Shown one piece after another: positions 9,388-19,511 of a stretch of 64,000 nucleotides of DNA (positions are counted from its first letter, which is position 1; the number at the start of each line of letters is the position of its first letter). Source of the DNA: Flavobacterium hibisci (GTDB taxonomy: Bacteria > Bacteroidota > Bacteroidia > Flavobacteriales > Flavobacteriaceae); contig NZ_JAIQDW010000012.1 in NCBI RefSeq assembly GCF_020026925.1, forward strand, positions 1-64,000. Direction: 5' to 3'. The notes under the pieces are model-generated. The model was not told the DNA's origin. It made no database searches and saw only the letters and a program-made list of their open reading frames with translations. Made by a program: the position numbers and the translations under genes.

Positions 9388-10932
9388 TTATGGAAGTGTC
9401 ATTGGATATTGAATTGAATAAGTAGCCAAATCAACATGGCGCAATGTCGAACCATATTTATCATTTATCGCATCTATAAAAATATTAGCAATTAAACCGT
9501 ATCCTCTCGGGCTAGGGTGAACACCGTCTAATGAGAAAGCACCACCAACCGCAAAAGAAGATGTCATAGTAAAGTTTCCAAATTTAACTCCACCACTTGA
9601 TAATTGAGTCATAACGGCTTTTGTATCAACAAATGCCAGGCCTTTCTCTTTGGATATATTCAGGATAGTTGCGTTATACGCATCTGTAGCTTTTCTAATT
9701 TCATCAGCTTCTGTTGGAATAATAACATGTTTGTCTTGTAGAGGGTATGATATCCCAAACGAATTTAATGGCGACGGCGGAGCCATTCCTATTCCAGAAT
9801 CTGTAGCTGTAGGAGCTGTATTGATAGCTCCTTGCGTAGTTAAAAGAATTAAATCAGTTGATCTTGCCTGTCTTGCCTGTCCAAAAACAAGTCCGTAAAA
9901 AGCCGCTGTCTGTGCTCCTACTAAAGGAGTAAATGCCGCGGTTAACTGAGTAGACAAATTAGTCAGGCTTTCGTCTTTAATCAATAAAGGGCTTGAGCCT
10001 GTTTCTGATAACAAATTGATCCTGTCACCCGCATTAAGGGCAGTCAATACTTGTTTTAACGGTCCGTATAATTGTGTATTAAGAAGCTGAAGCTTGCTTC
10101 CTAACAATTGTGGTGTAAGCGGATTATAAGGAACAGTTGTAAAATGAGGCAAAGTTGTAATATAAGGTAAATTTGCGACAACTCCTTTTGCTCCATTTGC
10201 CGTTAAGGCTGTTACTAAAGAAGAATATACACTAGCAAAAACAGTTGGATCAGTAATATCATTGCTTCCATAAGTCGCAGGATTCATATTGCCTGTCTGA
10301 TCTTTTCCTATTCCACCAGATAAAGCATAACTTAGAACATCATTGCCTCCAATGAATAAAGAAAAAAATGTAGGGGCTTGAGCTACTGCATCTGCCAGAA
10401 CAGTTGCAGATGGAGTGCTGGCAAATCTTGCAAAATATGGATTTGCTGCTCCGGTAACTACCCCGGCAACATTTCCGTAATTCGGAGCTAGTAAATGATA
10501 ACTTTTTGCTCCCGGAACTCCCATGTTGTTAAATGTACCTGTTAAATGTGTTGTAACCTCTGTAGTCGGTGTACCAGGAACAGGCACTGCTGTTCTTTGT
10601 GGTGTGAAGTATAAACGCGTTCCTGCGATTACATTACCACCCAATAAAAGCCCTCCTTTATTATCATTCATATAAGGAATTGTAAAGTTTCCTCCTCCAG
10701 CGGCAACAAATTGTTGCGCCAGGATATTTGGATATCCGTTTTCCTGTCCTTTTTTGAAAAGGGCATTATCACTATATCCTGCAGCAAAAGAATCACCAAG
10801 TGCAACATATTTGGTAAATACCGCTGATCCTGGTGTTACAGGAACTTCTGCGGGTGTTTTATTGTCATCATCATTATTACACGCCATAAAGGTTAAAGAA
10901 ACCAACAACAGCCATTTTATATTTGTTTTCAT
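9388..10932 (-). CDS. SGNH/GDSL-family lipoprotein hydrolase
   Basis: The 514-residue protein starts with a lipoprotein signal peptide (lipobox FMAC, Cys18) followed by an Asn/Asp-rich linker NNDDDN. The SGNH blocks are visible: ALGDSFAAGY with the nucleophile Ser48, GGNDVLS with the oxyanion Asn, and DGVHPSPRGYG near residue 475 with the catalytic Asp and His. Such enzymes hydrolyse ester bonds of lipids or acylated sugars; the substrate here is unknown. It follows the TonB-dependent receptor gene by 70 bases on the same strand, which suggests a joint uptake and breakdown function at the outer membrane. The long Gly/Ala/Pro-rich middle part is an insertion relative to compact GDSL enzymes. 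Confidence 0.88.
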   Translation of the reverse strand: MKTNIKWLLLVSLTFMACNNDDDNKTPAEVPVTPGSAVFTKYVALGDSFAAGYSDNALFKKGQENGYPNILAQQFVAAGGGNFTIPYMNDNKGGLLLGGNVIAGTRLYFTPQRTAVPVPGTPTTEVTTHLTGTFNNMGVPGAKSYHLLAPNYGNVAGVVTGAANPYFARFASTPSATVLADAVAQAPTFFSLFIGGNDVLSYALSGGIGKDQTGNMNPATYGSNDITDPTVFASVYSSLVTALTANGAKGVVANLPYITTLPHFTTVPYNPLTPQLLGSKLQLLNTQLYGPLKQVLTALNAGDRINLLSETGSSPLLIKDESLTNLSTQLTAAFTPLVGAQTAAFYGLVFGQARQARSTDLILLTTQGAINTAPTATDSGIGMAPPSPLNSFGISYPLQDKHVIIPTEADEIRKATDAYNATILNISKEKGLAFVDTKAVMTQLSSGGVKFGNFTMTSSFAVGGAFSLDGVHPSPRGYGLIANIFIDAINDKYGSTLRHVDLATYSIQYPMTLP

Positions 10933-11002
10933 GTTATTACTTTTAAATTATTAGCTTTCTTTTAAAAGAAAGACAAATCCTTTTCATTAAATACTTTTAC
11001 AA

Positions 11003-13813
11003 TTATGGATTAATTATCCATGATGCAAACCACATCTGGCCAATCATACCTGCACCCACTACCTGAAGGTAATCTTTTCCGAAAAGGTTGGTTGCTCCAA
11101 CTTTAATAACTGATTTTAATTTTGGAATACCATAATTAATCTGAGCGTCAAGAACTGTATTTTCAGGAATCATACCATCTCCGAAAGAAGACTGCCATAA
11201 ATATTCCGTATTCCATCTTACATTCATATTAAAACCTAAATTCTTAGTTAGTTTAGCATTACCAAGAGAAGCTTTGATCCTGTGTTTTGGTGTATTGAAT
11301 CCAGCCACAAAACTTGGATCATCCGACTGATCAAAATTAAACTGAGCATAATTATAGTTAACCCCTACTTCAAAATCTTTATATACTTTTTTAGATAAAC
11401 CGACTCCAAAACCTAAAGAGGTAATCTGAGCAGTAGTATTTGTATAAACCTGGTACACTCTTCTGTCTCCAAAAGCTAATGCCTGATAACTTAAAAGTAC
11501 TGAAGGATTTGAAGTATCTGTTCCTGCCGTTCCATAATAAGGAGAGATTACTCTTGAAGTATTCATGAAATCATTGTAGATATTGTAGTATCCGTTAATG
11601 TCGATTGATAAATCATTTTGAACAACTGTACGATATCCGGCCTCAAATGCTTGTACCTGCTCTGGTTTTACCAATTGTACGTTTGCTACTTTAAGATCTG
11701 ATACACTTCCAGAAGCACCGAATGCCTGAACAGAAGTTAATGTATATGCGTTTTCGTATGCTTTACGGCCAGACATTGGTATTGTTGCCGGCTGACCAGC
11801 GATTAACTGACCTGATGCACTCACATTTACCGTTTCCTGAAAACGATCTAAGTTGTCTGCAGCAGAACCAATTAATGCAAATGGCCCTAAATCTAAACCA
11901 ATATACTGATCCTGTGTGGTTGGGTTACGGAAACCTGTTTGATAGGATACTCTGAAATTATGTCTTTTTGATTCGCCTGCAGAGTATACAAAAGAAATCC
12001 TTGGTGAAATATTCCCATCAAAATTCTGGCTTTTATCATAACGTACAGATCCGGTAAATTTCAATCGGTCATCCATCCATTTTTTTTGCAATTGTACATA
12101 AGCTCCATATTCTTTATAGTCGATTGGGCCATCGTAGTCTGTAAAAATTGTTCCTTCTGAATTCATTATATATTTTCTCCATGAGCCACCAACCTGAATT
12201 TCTGCAAATTTGATAATATCTCTGAAGTTGTAGTTTATATCTGAATGATATAGTTTTGAATGGTCTATAAATTTGGCACCCTGAGTTAAGTCGGGATTAG
12301 AAATAACTGTTGAAAGTGCATTATTGAATTCAGCAGATCCTGGCTCAAATCTTGCTGATCTTGGAGCAGATGGATTTGCCGGATCAATATTTGGAACCAA
12401 TGGCAGGTTTGGAGAAACATTATAATCTGCAAAATTTCTGGCGTAAACAGCAGCATCATTTGCATTAAGACCAAGTAAAGCAGAAGATAATTGAAAAGCG
12501 GTTCCATAATCTGTAAACCAGTTTTTATCTGATTTAGCCAATCTGTTTACATTCCATCCTGCGAATCTCATATCGTAAGAATCTCCGGCATCTTCACTTG
12601 TAAAATAAACTCTCGCAAAAAAGTTTTTCCCTTTCACTTCAAATTTTCCTTGTTGCATCAGGAAGTCTTTCAAAGCATATCGGTTTGCTCCCTGGTAGAT
12701 TGTGCTTCCTGTACCAATTTTATATTGTAGTATAAATTCTGTATCGTCAGCCCATGGTTTAAAATGCAAACCAAAATCAGCTTTCATACTTTTAACTTTA
12801 TTATCGGTTAAGTCCTGCTCACGGTATCCTGTTCTGCTCACTTGCCCAACGTTTGGAATAGAAGTAGTCACCTCGTCACCGTAAATATTCAAACCGTCAT
12901 AATTTTGATTCATTGCATGTCCTATCGAACCTCCGGTCATACTTCTCGTATCGGCAGCAATCCATTCTGATGCTTCCATATAAGTAAAGTTGGCTTTCAT
13001 TGCAAAATGCTTAGTGAATGCTTTTGCGGCTCTGATTCCAAAATCGTTGTAATCATTTGTTCCGGCTGCATCCTGACTTGTTTGTCCATATTTATAATAA
13101 ACGCTAATCCCTTCGTTTGTAAACGGGCTTTTACTGTTCATAAACATAATACCGTTAAAAGCATTCGCACCATAAAGTGCAGAAGATGCTCCCGGCAAAA
13201 GCTCAACATTTGCCACATCAATATCAGAAATACCAATTAGGTTGCCTAATACAAAGTTTAAGGCTGGGGATGAATTATCCATTCCATCTACTAACTGCAT
13301 GAAACGAGTATTCGCTATTGTTGCAAAACCGCGTGTATTTATTGATTTAAAAGAAATACTGCTTGTGTTGAAATTTACTTCTTTTAAATTTTCTAAACCA
13401 TCGTAAAAGGTTGGCGCAGTTGTATTCTTAATTTCCTGAATCCCCATTCTCTCAATAGTAACGGGAGATTCAATTACGCGTTCTGGTGTTCGTGAGGCTG
13501 AAACAACTATTTCGTCAAGTTTAGTTTCTTCTTCATTCAAAACTATCTTTACATTTTGATTTGATGATGTAATATTAACGGTTTTTGTTTCGAAACCTAC
13601 AGCAGATATTTTAATAGTAAAAGGAGGTTTTGATGGCGTGTTTAATTTAAATGTCCCATCAAAGTCTGTTGAAACTCCGGCTGAACTTCCAACGACATTA
13701 ATATTGGCTCCGGGAATTGATTGTTTGTTGTTGTCTGTAACAGTTCCTGTAATGGTACTTTGTGAAAAAGATAATCCACTGATAAACAACATAATTAGTA
13801 AATATGCTCTCAT
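11003..13813 (-). CDS. TonB-dependent outer membrane receptor
   Basis: The 936-residue protein has a signal peptide (about 1-17), a CarboxypepD_reg-like beta-sandwich (about 20-95, starting TITGTVTDNNKQSIPGANIN), then a plug domain (about 110-230, with PERVIESPVTIERM and a GASSALYGANAFNGI block) and a C-terminal beta-barrel ending in aromatic-rich QMWFASWIINP. The order is typical of Bacteroidota TonB-dependent receptors. No SusD partner lies beside it, so it is not a classical SusCD pair; the neighbour is an SGNH lipoprotein instead. The ligand cannot be named: the pairing with an esterase-type lipoprotein suggests an acylated or lipid-like compound, as inference only. Confidence 0.93.
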   Translation of the reverse strand: MRAYLLIMLFISGLSFSQSTITGTVTDNNKQSIPGANINVVGSSAGVSTDFDGTFKLNTPSKPPFTIKISAVGFETKTVNITSSNQNVKIVLNEEETKLDEIVVSASRTPERVIESPVTIERMGIQEIKNTTAPTFYDGLENLKEVNFNTSSISFKSINTRGFATIANTRFMQLVDGMDNSSPALNFVLGNLIGISDIDVANVELLPGASSALYGANAFNGIMFMNSKSPFTNEGISVYYKYGQTSQDAAGTNDYNDFGIRAAKAFTKHFAMKANFTYMEASEWIAADTRSMTGGSIGHAMNQNYDGLNIYGDEVTTSIPNVGQVSRTGYREQDLTDNKVKSMKADFGLHFKPWADDTEFILQYKIGTGSTIYQGANRYALKDFLMQQGKFEVKGKNFFARVYFTSEDAGDSYDMRFAGWNVNRLAKSDKNWFTDYGTAFQLSSALLGLNANDAAVYARNFADYNVSPNLPLVPNIDPANPSAPRSARFEPGSAEFNNALSTVISNPDLTQGAKFIDHSKLYHSDINYNFRDIIKFAEIQVGGSWRKYIMNSEGTIFTDYDGPIDYKEYGAYVQLQKKWMDDRLKFTGSVRYDKSQNFDGNISPRISFVYSAGESKRHNFRVSYQTGFRNPTTQDQYIGLDLGPFALIGSAADNLDRFQETVNVSASGQLIAGQPATIPMSGRKAYENAYTLTSVQAFGASGSVSDLKVANVQLVKPEQVQAFEAGYRTVVQNDLSIDINGYYNIYNDFMNTSRVISPYYGTAGTDTSNPSVLLSYQALAFGDRRVYQVYTNTTAQITSLGFGVGLSKKVYKDFEVGVNYNYAQFNFDQSDDPSFVAGFNTPKHRIKASLGNAKLTKNLGFNMNVRWNTEYLWQSSFGDGMIPENTVLDAQINYGIPKLKSVIKVGATNLFGKDYLQVVGAGMIGQMWFASWIINP

Positions 13814-14063
13814 TGGTAGTTTTTTTGTTAGTTCGTATAGCCAAAATACAAATAATTTTAATATTAATAAAAAAACGTTAAAAAAAATTAATATTTATCA
13901 TAAATATGCGCTTTGTTTTAGGTATTCAGCATTCGATTTTATTAAATTAAAATCAAGAAAGAAATGCTAAGAATAAAAAATAGTATGCATACATAATAAT
14001 TTTAAGAAAAAAACTGAATTTATCTTAAAAATTGCATCAGGAAGAAAAAAATGTGATAATAAA

Positions 14064-14087
14064 AAAGCGAGATGAAAATCCCGCTTT
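14064..14087 (-). terminator. Terminator after glmS
   Basis: AAAGCGAGAT pairs with ATCCCGCTTT with one G-U wobble around GAAA, and TTTTTTATTAT follows in the minus direction. It starts 22 bases past the glmS stop codon and closes the three-gene unit. Confidence 0.75.
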
Positions 14088-14108
14088 AATTTTAGTGTGT
14101 ATATGAAA

Positions 14109-15956
14109 TTACTCTACAGTAACTGACTTTGCAAGATTGCGGGGCTGATCAACATTGCAGCCTCTCATTACAGCAATATGATAAGATAAAAGCTGTAAAG
14201 GAATTGTGGTAATTAATGGGGACAATGCATCAGAAGTTTCCGGAATTTCTATAACATAATCTGCTAATTCACGAACCTGGGTATCACCTTTGGTAACTAC
14301 AGCAATAATTTTCCCGCTTCTCGATTTGATTTCCTGAATGTTACTTACAATTTTATCGTAATGTCCTTGTTTTGGAGCAATAACGATAACAGGCATTTGC
14401 TCGTCAATTAACGCAATCGGACCGTGTTTCATTTCTGCTGCAGGATATCCTTCAGCATGAATATAAGATATCTCTTTTAATTTCAATGCGCCTTCTAAAG
14501 CTACAGGGAAGTTATACCCGCGTCCTAAGTACAAACAGTTTGGCGCATCTTTAAAAGCTGCCGCAATTTCTTTGGCTCTTTCGTTTGTTTCTAATGCTTC
14601 GGCTACTTTTTCAGGAATTATTTCCAGTTCTTGTAAAAAGGTATGGAAGTCAGTGTTTGATAAGGTTCCTTTGGCTTTTCCTAATCTTAAAGCGATCATT
14701 GTCAAAACTGTAATCTGAGTTGTAAAAGCTTTAGTAGAAGCTACTCCAATTTCAGGCCCTGCATGCGTGTAGGCACCAGCATGACTTTCTCTTGAAATGG
14801 ATGATCCAACAACATTACAAACTCCAAATACAAAAGCACCGTTTTCTTTTGCTAATTTAATAGCAGCCATAGTGTCAGCAGTTTCTCCGGATTGAGAAAT
14901 AGCAATAACAACGTCGTTTTTGTTTATGATTGGATTTCTGTATCTAAATTCAGAAGCGTATTCTACTTCAACAGGGATACGTGTAAATTCCTCAAAAATA
15001 TATTCTGCAACTAATCCAGCATGCCATGAAGTTCCACATGCTACAATTAGAATTCTTTGGGCATTCAGAAATTTTTCAATATTATCTTCGACACCGGCCA
15101 TCTGAACTATTCCTTCATTGGCGTGAAGTCTTCCTCTGTAAGTATCTTTAATAACATTTGGCTGCTCATAAATCTCTTTTAGCATGAAATGATCGTAGCC
15201 GCCTTTTTCAATTTGTTCCAGATTCATCTGAAGTTCCTGTATGTAAGGATCAACTAATGAATCATCTTTTATTTTTCTGATTTTAAGAGGTTTGTGTAGT
15301 CTGATGTTTGCCATTTCTCCATCTTCCAGATATACCGCATTTGAAGTGTATTCGATAAATGGGGAAGCATCAGAAGCGATAAAAAATTCATCTTCTCCAA
15401 CACCTATAGCTAATGGACTTCCTAATCGTGCAGCTACAATCTCATCCGGATTTTTTTTGTCGAAAACGGCAATAGCATAAGCGCCTATTACTTGATTTAA
15501 GGCAATTTGTACTGCTTTTCCAAGTTTTATATTTTCGTTTTTCTGAACTTCTTCAATAAGATTTACTAAAACTTCAGTATCCGTATCCGATTTAAAGCTA
15601 TAACCTCTCTTGATTAATTCTTCTTTAAGCGGAGCGTAGTTTTCAATAATTCCATTATGGATAATAACTAACTCTCCGGAATTTGAAAAGTGCGGGTGAG
15701 AGTTTACATCATTAGGAACTCCATGGGTTGCCCAGCGTGTGTGACCAATTCCTATAGTTCCGTTTCTTGTGAAATCTGTTTGAGCCTTTTCTTCAAGATC
15801 GGAAACTTTTCCTTTTGTTTTGCAAAGTTTGATGTTTTCCTGGTCGTATAACATTACACCGGCACTATCATACCCTCTGTATTCGAGGCGCTTTAATCCT
15901 TTAATAACAATAGGATAAGCCTCTCTGTGACCTATATATCCAACAATTCCACACAT
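14109..15956 (-). CDS. glmS: Glutamine--fructose-6-phosphate aminotransferase
   Basis: GlmS makes glucosamine-6-phosphate from fructose-6-phosphate and glutamine, the first step to UDP-GlcNAc for peptidoglycan and lipopolysaccharide. The 615 residues hold an N-terminal class II glutamine amidotransferase domain with catalytic Cys2 (MCGIVGYIG), RGYDSAG and GHTRWATHG, and two SIS sugar-isomerase domains with ACGTSWHAG, ISQSGETADT and the C-terminal DQPRNLAKSVTVE. The start is fixed by the catalytic cysteine. It is the last gene of a glgA-like/DUF4270/glmS unit, 11 bases after DUF4270. I see no glmS ribozyme, which is found in Firmicutes. Confidence 0.98.
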   Translation of the reverse strand: MCGIVGYIGHREAYPIVIKGLKRLEYRGYDSAGVMLYDQENIKLCKTKGKVSDLEEKAQTDFTRNGTIGIGHTRWATHGVPNDVNSHPHFSNSGELVIIHNGIIENYAPLKEELIKRGYSFKSDTDTEVLVNLIEEVQKNENIKLGKAVQIALNQVIGAYAIAVFDKKNPDEIVAARLGSPLAIGVGEDEFFIASDASPFIEYTSNAVYLEDGEMANIRLHKPLKIRKIKDDSLVDPYIQELQMNLEQIEKGGYDHFMLKEIYEQPNVIKDTYRGRLHANEGIVQMAGVEDNIEKFLNAQRILIVACGTSWHAGLVAEYIFEEFTRIPVEVEYASEFRYRNPIINKNDVVIAISQSGETADTMAAIKLAKENGAFVFGVCNVVGSSISRESHAGAYTHAGPEIGVASTKAFTTQITVLTMIALRLGKAKGTLSNTDFHTFLQELEIIPEKVAEALETNERAKEIAAAFKDAPNCLYLGRGYNFPVALEGALKLKEISYIHAEGYPAAEMKHGPIALIDEQMPVIVIAPKQGHYDKIVSNIQEIKSRSGKIIAVVTKGDTQVRELADYVIEIPETSDALSPLITTIPLQLLSYHIAVMRGCNVDQPRNLAKSVTVE

Positions 15957-15967
15957 ATGTTATTTTT

Positions 15968-17713
15968 TTAATTTGGTTTCAGTTTAGTGTAGTAAATTTG
16001 AAGTTTTACTCTTTTAGCGTAATTAGCCTCATCGCTTTCGGGGATATTGCTTCCAAATAATACTGTTCCTAATGGGCTCATCACTGATGCTGTTGGTATT
16101 TCAGTTAAAAAGCTTTCATTGTTAAGTTTAGGTAATACTTTAGTTTTATCCAGTTTTGATGAGGACGTTATATCGATGCTTTCAGTGACAACTAAGCCTA
16201 ATTTTACATTTGCAACATCGGCATTCTTAATAAGATTCCGAATGTGATTTGTAATCCTTATCTTATAAGTGGTTCCTCTCTTGCTTGTTGGATCTAGATT
16301 AATCATACCATTGAAAATAGTTCTATTTTTTTTAGGATCGCCATTAACAGATGGAGTCCGATCTGCTGTATAATCAGCTACTACAGTATTATTTGTTAAA
16401 TCATATAAATAGATTCTGCCCGGTTCGGTTGCAATTGTTTCTGGGTCATTTCCAATTAGACTTGCCATTTTTTGTGAATCAATAGTAAAAACTAAATTAG
16501 CTTCATTTGCAAGCCATTTTTTATAAGTAACATTGTTTCTGATTTCGTCTAATTCATCAGATACACCATTGGCCCCTGTTACAGGTTCTCCATTTACATA
16601 ATGTACTAAATCGGTTTTATCAAAAAGCTCAATTACGACCATTGATCCCTGGCCTCCTTTTAAATAGAGCTTTTCGTCTGGGGTAACATCATCTGCGGTA
16701 GCAGTTGTATAATCAGAAACAGGATTGCTTTCTTCTAAGAGGTTGACAGTGTTGATGTTAGTATTACTGTCTCCGGTTAAATTAATAACAAAGGTTTTTG
16801 CTACAGCCTCAGTATCTTTCTCAGCTGTTTTAGCTTTATAAAAAACTGTTATTTTTCCTTTATTGAAATTCATCATAGCCATCCTGCCTGCAGAAGTTCC
16901 TGATTTTTCAACTTTAAAATATAATCCTTTAAAGTAGTTTTTAAATACATCGGGTGAGGCTAATTTGCTTGCTGGTGCATCAAATATTTTGGCTTTGAAA
17001 AAATCCTTATCCAAATGCAGACGCATTTCAGGGTCGATTATTTTAGACGATTCTGCGGTAGTGGTAGTTGCTGCAGTTTTTTCTATTATCGGTTTAGAGC
17101 TAAAAAAGAATTGATCATTTTCCGCTGTATTGGTTGAGTTATTTAATCTTAATCCAAATACATTAGGGTTAGTTGTAGCCTGTGTTTGAAAGTCACCGTT
17201 TCTATCAGTATTGTAAAATTTACTAATATCATAATTATTAGCATTATAGTTGTTTAGTAGAATGCCTGATTCGTAAACGCTTAATTTAAATATTCCGGTT
17301 TCAGGTCCATAAATAGAGTCCAATACATAAGTTCTTTTGCCTGCTGTACTTGTTGTAGTTTTAGTTGCATCTATAAAGTAAGGAATATTTAATGTTACAC
17401 TGTCAATAACTGCTCCAAATCCCAATGCAGGGGCATAAGAGGCTAAGTTAACCTGAGTGTTAAAACTTGCTGTAGTTGTGCCAAAAACAGGATTTTCATA
17501 AATTCCCAATGCATTTATAGGCAAATTATTAGAGGCAACAGGAGTGACTTTTTTATTATAAGCGGTAACAGTGTAATGTTGTGCTTCCAGATCAAAATTA
17601 TCATTGTTCCCAATTAAATCTTCGCCAACTGTATTGAAATCTTTATCGCAGGAATAAAATACAGCAACTGTTGCTATTAAAAGAATTTTCTTAAAAAAAG
17701 AAGTATTGTACAT
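15968..17713 (-). CDS. DUF4270 family lipoprotein
   Basis: The 581-residue protein has a lipoprotein signal peptide with the cleavage cysteine at about residue 22 (AVFYSCDKD), then the DUF4270 opening FNTVGEDLIGN. The rest is beta-rich secreted sequence with many Thr/Asn-rich stretches and no catalytic motif that I recognise. DUF4270 proteins are Bacteroidota-specific surface or periplasmic lipoproteins of unknown function. It is sandwiched between the glycogen-synthase-like gene (21-base gap) and glmS (11-base gap), an arrangement I know from other Flavobacteriia. The link to amino-sugar metabolism is only positional. Confidence 0.9.
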   Translation of the reverse strand: MYNTSFFKKILLIATVAVFYSCDKDFNTVGEDLIGNNDNFDLEAQHYTVTAYNKKVTPVASNNLPINALGIYENPVFGTTTASFNTQVNLASYAPALGFGAVIDSVTLNIPYFIDATKTTTSTAGKRTYVLDSIYGPETGIFKLSVYESGILLNNYNANNYDISKFYNTDRNGDFQTQATTNPNVFGLRLNNSTNTAENDQFFFSSKPIIEKTAATTTTAESSKIIDPEMRLHLDKDFFKAKIFDAPASKLASPDVFKNYFKGLYFKVEKSGTSAGRMAMMNFNKGKITVFYKAKTAEKDTEAVAKTFVINLTGDSNTNINTVNLLEESNPVSDYTTATADDVTPDEKLYLKGGQGSMVVIELFDKTDLVHYVNGEPVTGANGVSDELDEIRNNVTYKKWLANEANLVFTIDSQKMASLIGNDPETIATEPGRIYLYDLTNNTVVADYTADRTPSVNGDPKKNRTIFNGMINLDPTSKRGTTYKIRITNHIRNLIKNADVANVKLGLVVTESIDITSSSKLDKTKVLPKLNNESFLTEIPTASVMSPLGTVLFGSNIPESDEANYAKRVKLQIYYTKLKPN

Positions 17714-17734
17714 GTTTAATAATAATGTTAAAAT

Positions 17735-18541
17735 TTAAAGCCCCATAGTTTTATAGAAATTTGTATACGCTTCTGCGAATGCATCTTTCGTGGTGAAAGG
17801 TAAAAAAGGTTTTCCTGAAGATTCTATAAATTTTGTTAAACTTGGAGATACATTTTCTGAAGCAATTATCACGGCATCAGAATGTAAAATGCTTGCTTTT
17901 AGAATGTTTTCGTAGTTAGGGGTTTCTAAATCAGCAATATTCTCATGAGGTACACCATCAAATTTTACTTTGTTGATCATTTCCAGATCCAGATTTTCAT
18001 CAAAAGACTGACCATAAACAGAGGTCACAATCTTGGTTTCAGAAAATAAAGCTTCGTTTTTATAGTAATGTTTCATGTAAATTGGCAGCATAGCAGCAAG
18101 CCATCCATGAACGTGAATTATATCCGGAACCCAATTCAGTTTTTTTACAGTTTCAACTACTCCCTTTGCAAAAAAGATAGCTCTTTCATCATTATCAGGA
18201 TATAAGACACCTTCTTCGTCAGCAAAAGTTGCTTTTCTTTTAAAATATTCATCATTATCTATAAAGTAAACCTGAATACGTTCTTTAGGAATAGAGGCTA
18301 CTTTGATAATCAAGGGCATATCTAAGTCGTTCACTACCAAATTCATCCCTGAAAGCCTGATTACTTCGTGCAATTGATGTCTTCTTTCATTAATGTTTCC
18401 ATATCTAGGCATGAAAATTCTTATCTGACCGCCCTGATCGTTTATCATTTTAGGCACATCATAAGACATTAATGAAACCTCATTTTCCGCCAAATAAGGC
18501 ACGACTTCAGATGATACATATAATATCCTCTTCTCTTTCAT
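17735..18541 (-). CDS. Glycogen/starch synthase-like N-terminal domain protein
   Basis: The 268-residue protein matches the N-terminal (GT5) half of glycogen synthase: KRILYVSSEVVPYLAE at the start, IRIFMPRYGNIN, and VPDIIHVHGWLAAMLPIYMK (about 138-157). Full GlgA has about 470 residues, with a second Rossmann domain that binds ADP-glucose. That half is missing. The glycine-rich KxGGL nucleotide loop normally found near the N terminus is replaced by AENEVSLMSYDVP. Short proteins of this type are annotated as glycogen/starch synthase in Flavobacteriia, but from these losses I doubt that it synthesises glycogen by itself. It leads the unit with DUF4270 and glmS. Confidence 0.85.
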   Translation of the reverse strand: MKEKRILYVSSEVVPYLAENEVSLMSYDVPKMINDQGGQIRIFMPRYGNINERRHQLHEVIRLSGMNLVVNDLDMPLIIKVASIPKERIQVYFIDNDEYFKRKATFADEEGVLYPDNDERAIFFAKGVVETVKKLNWVPDIIHVHGWLAAMLPIYMKHYYKNEALFSETKIVTSVYGQSFDENLDLEMINKVKFDGVPHENIADLETPNYENILKASILHSDAVIIASENVSPSLTKFIESSGKPFLPFTTKDAFAEAYTNFYKTMGL

Positions 18542-18579
18542 AATAGTATTTTACTTAATTTTTGGTAATAAAAACGTTG

Positions 18580-18587
18580 CAAAATTA
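18580..18587 (-). promoter_or_regulatory. -7 element of the glgA-like/DUF4270/glmS unit
   Basis: TAATTTTG on the minus strand matches TAnnTTTG, 38 bases before the start codon. No TTG stands at the ideal upstream distance. It forms a divergent pair with the panC element about 30 bases away. Confidence 0.5.
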
Positions 18588-18618
18588 CAAAAATTTATGC
18601 AGTTTATAACTAATATAT

Positions 18619-18626
18619 TATGTTTG
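18619..18626 (+). promoter_or_regulatory. -7 element of panC
   Basis: TATGTTTG matches the TAnnTTTG consensus. It contains the ATG at 18620 that would be the longest-ORF start of panC. This supports the view that the 18620 ATG is promoter sequence and that translation starts at 18650. Confidence 0.55.
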
Positions 18627-18649
18627 CACTAAATTTTAATAATACCGCC

Positions 18650-19498
18650 ATGCATATTTTCTACGGTAAAGTAGCGCTGATAGCCTATTTGAAAACTATC
18701 AAAACAGCAAATTCAACTGTAGGATTTGTGCCAACAATGGGTGCTTTACACCAAGGTCATCTGGCTTTGATGCAACGTTCGCTTAAAGAAAATGATGACA
18801 CTGTTGTGAGTATTTTTGTAAATCCTACACAATTTAATAATCCTGATGATCTTGAAAAATATCCTCGAACACTTGAAGAAGATGTAAGGAAAATGAGGGG
18901 GTTAAGTGATAAAATAATTTTATATGCTCCTTCTGTAGATGATATTTACGAAGGAAATACAATATCACAATCATTTGATTTTGATGGATTAGAGAATCAG
19001 ATGGAAGGGAAGTTTAGGCCTGGACATTTTAACGGTGTTGGAACTATCGTTAAGCGATTGTTTGAAATTGTTTCACCTACAAATGCATATTTTGGAGAGA
19101 AAGATTTTCAGCAATTGCAGATTGTGAAAAAACTGGTTGAAAAAAACAATTTGCCGGTTAAAATAGTAGGTTGTCCTATTTTTAGAGAAGAAAACCAATT
19201 GGCAATGAGTTCGCGAAATGAACGTTTAACTTCTGAAGAACGAAAAGAAGCAGCCATTATTTATAAAACCCTGATCGAAGCTAAAGAAGTATTTACTACT
19301 AAAAGCCCGGAGGAAACTATAGAATTTGTAGAAAATTCCTTTAAGGACAATGAAAGATTTGATCTCGAATATTTTGTAATTGCTGACGAATCGACATTGT
19401 TACCCATAGAACATAAAATTAATGACAAAAAATACCGTGCATTTATAGCGGTATTTGTTAATTCTATAAGGCTAATTGATACCATTTCATTAAATTAA
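18650..19498 (+). CDS. panC: Pantothenate synthetase
   Basis: PanC joins pantoate and beta-alanine with ATP to form pantothenate (vitamin B5). The 282-residue protein shows the ATP-binding [11 protein letters not shown] (HIGH-like), [14 protein letters not shown] and the KMSKS-like MSSRN motif. The reading frame is open from an ATG at 18620, but I start at 18650 (MHIFYGK), because the 18620 ATG lies in a TAnnTTTG promoter box and the family N terminus aligns with the shorter form. panD follows by 13 bases, so both halves of pantothenate assembly are encoded together. Confidence 0.96.
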   Translation: MHIFYGKVALIAYLKTIKTANSTVGFVPTMGALHQGHLALMQRSLKENDDTVVSIFVNPTQFNNPDDLEKYPRTLEEDVRKMRGLSDKIILYAPSVDDIYEGNTISQSFDFDGLENQMEGKFRPGHFNGVGTIVKRLFEIVSPTNAYFGEKDFQQLQIVKKLVEKNNLPVKIVGCPIFREENQLAMSSRNERLTSEERKEAAIIYKTLIEAKEVFTTKSPEETIEFVENSFKDNERFDLEYFVIADESTLLPIEHKINDKKYRAFIAVFVNSIRLIDTISLN

Positions 19499-19507
19499 TT
19501 ACCTTTG
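19476..19507 (+). promoter_or_regulatory. Possible promoter directly in front of panD
   Basis: TTG, 21 bases, TACCTTTG; the box ends four bases before the panD ATG and overlaps the end of panC. If used, it would give a leaderless or nearly leaderless panD transcript besides read-through from panC. Confidence 0.4.
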
Positions 19508-19511
19508 CAAC

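Noticed and set aside
13835-13860. Promoter-like TATTTTG before the TonB-dependent receptor gene
   Set aside because: It is one base short of TAnnTTTG and has no TTG at the right spacing.
13983-13992. GTATGCATAC palindrome between the receptor gene and glmS
   Set aside because: Ten bases of self-complementary sequence in AT-rich DNA are expected by chance, and the site is not placed before a gene start.
18620-18649. Longer panC start at 18620
   Set aside because: The ATG lies inside a TATGTTTG promoter box, and the family N terminus matches the ATG at 18650.
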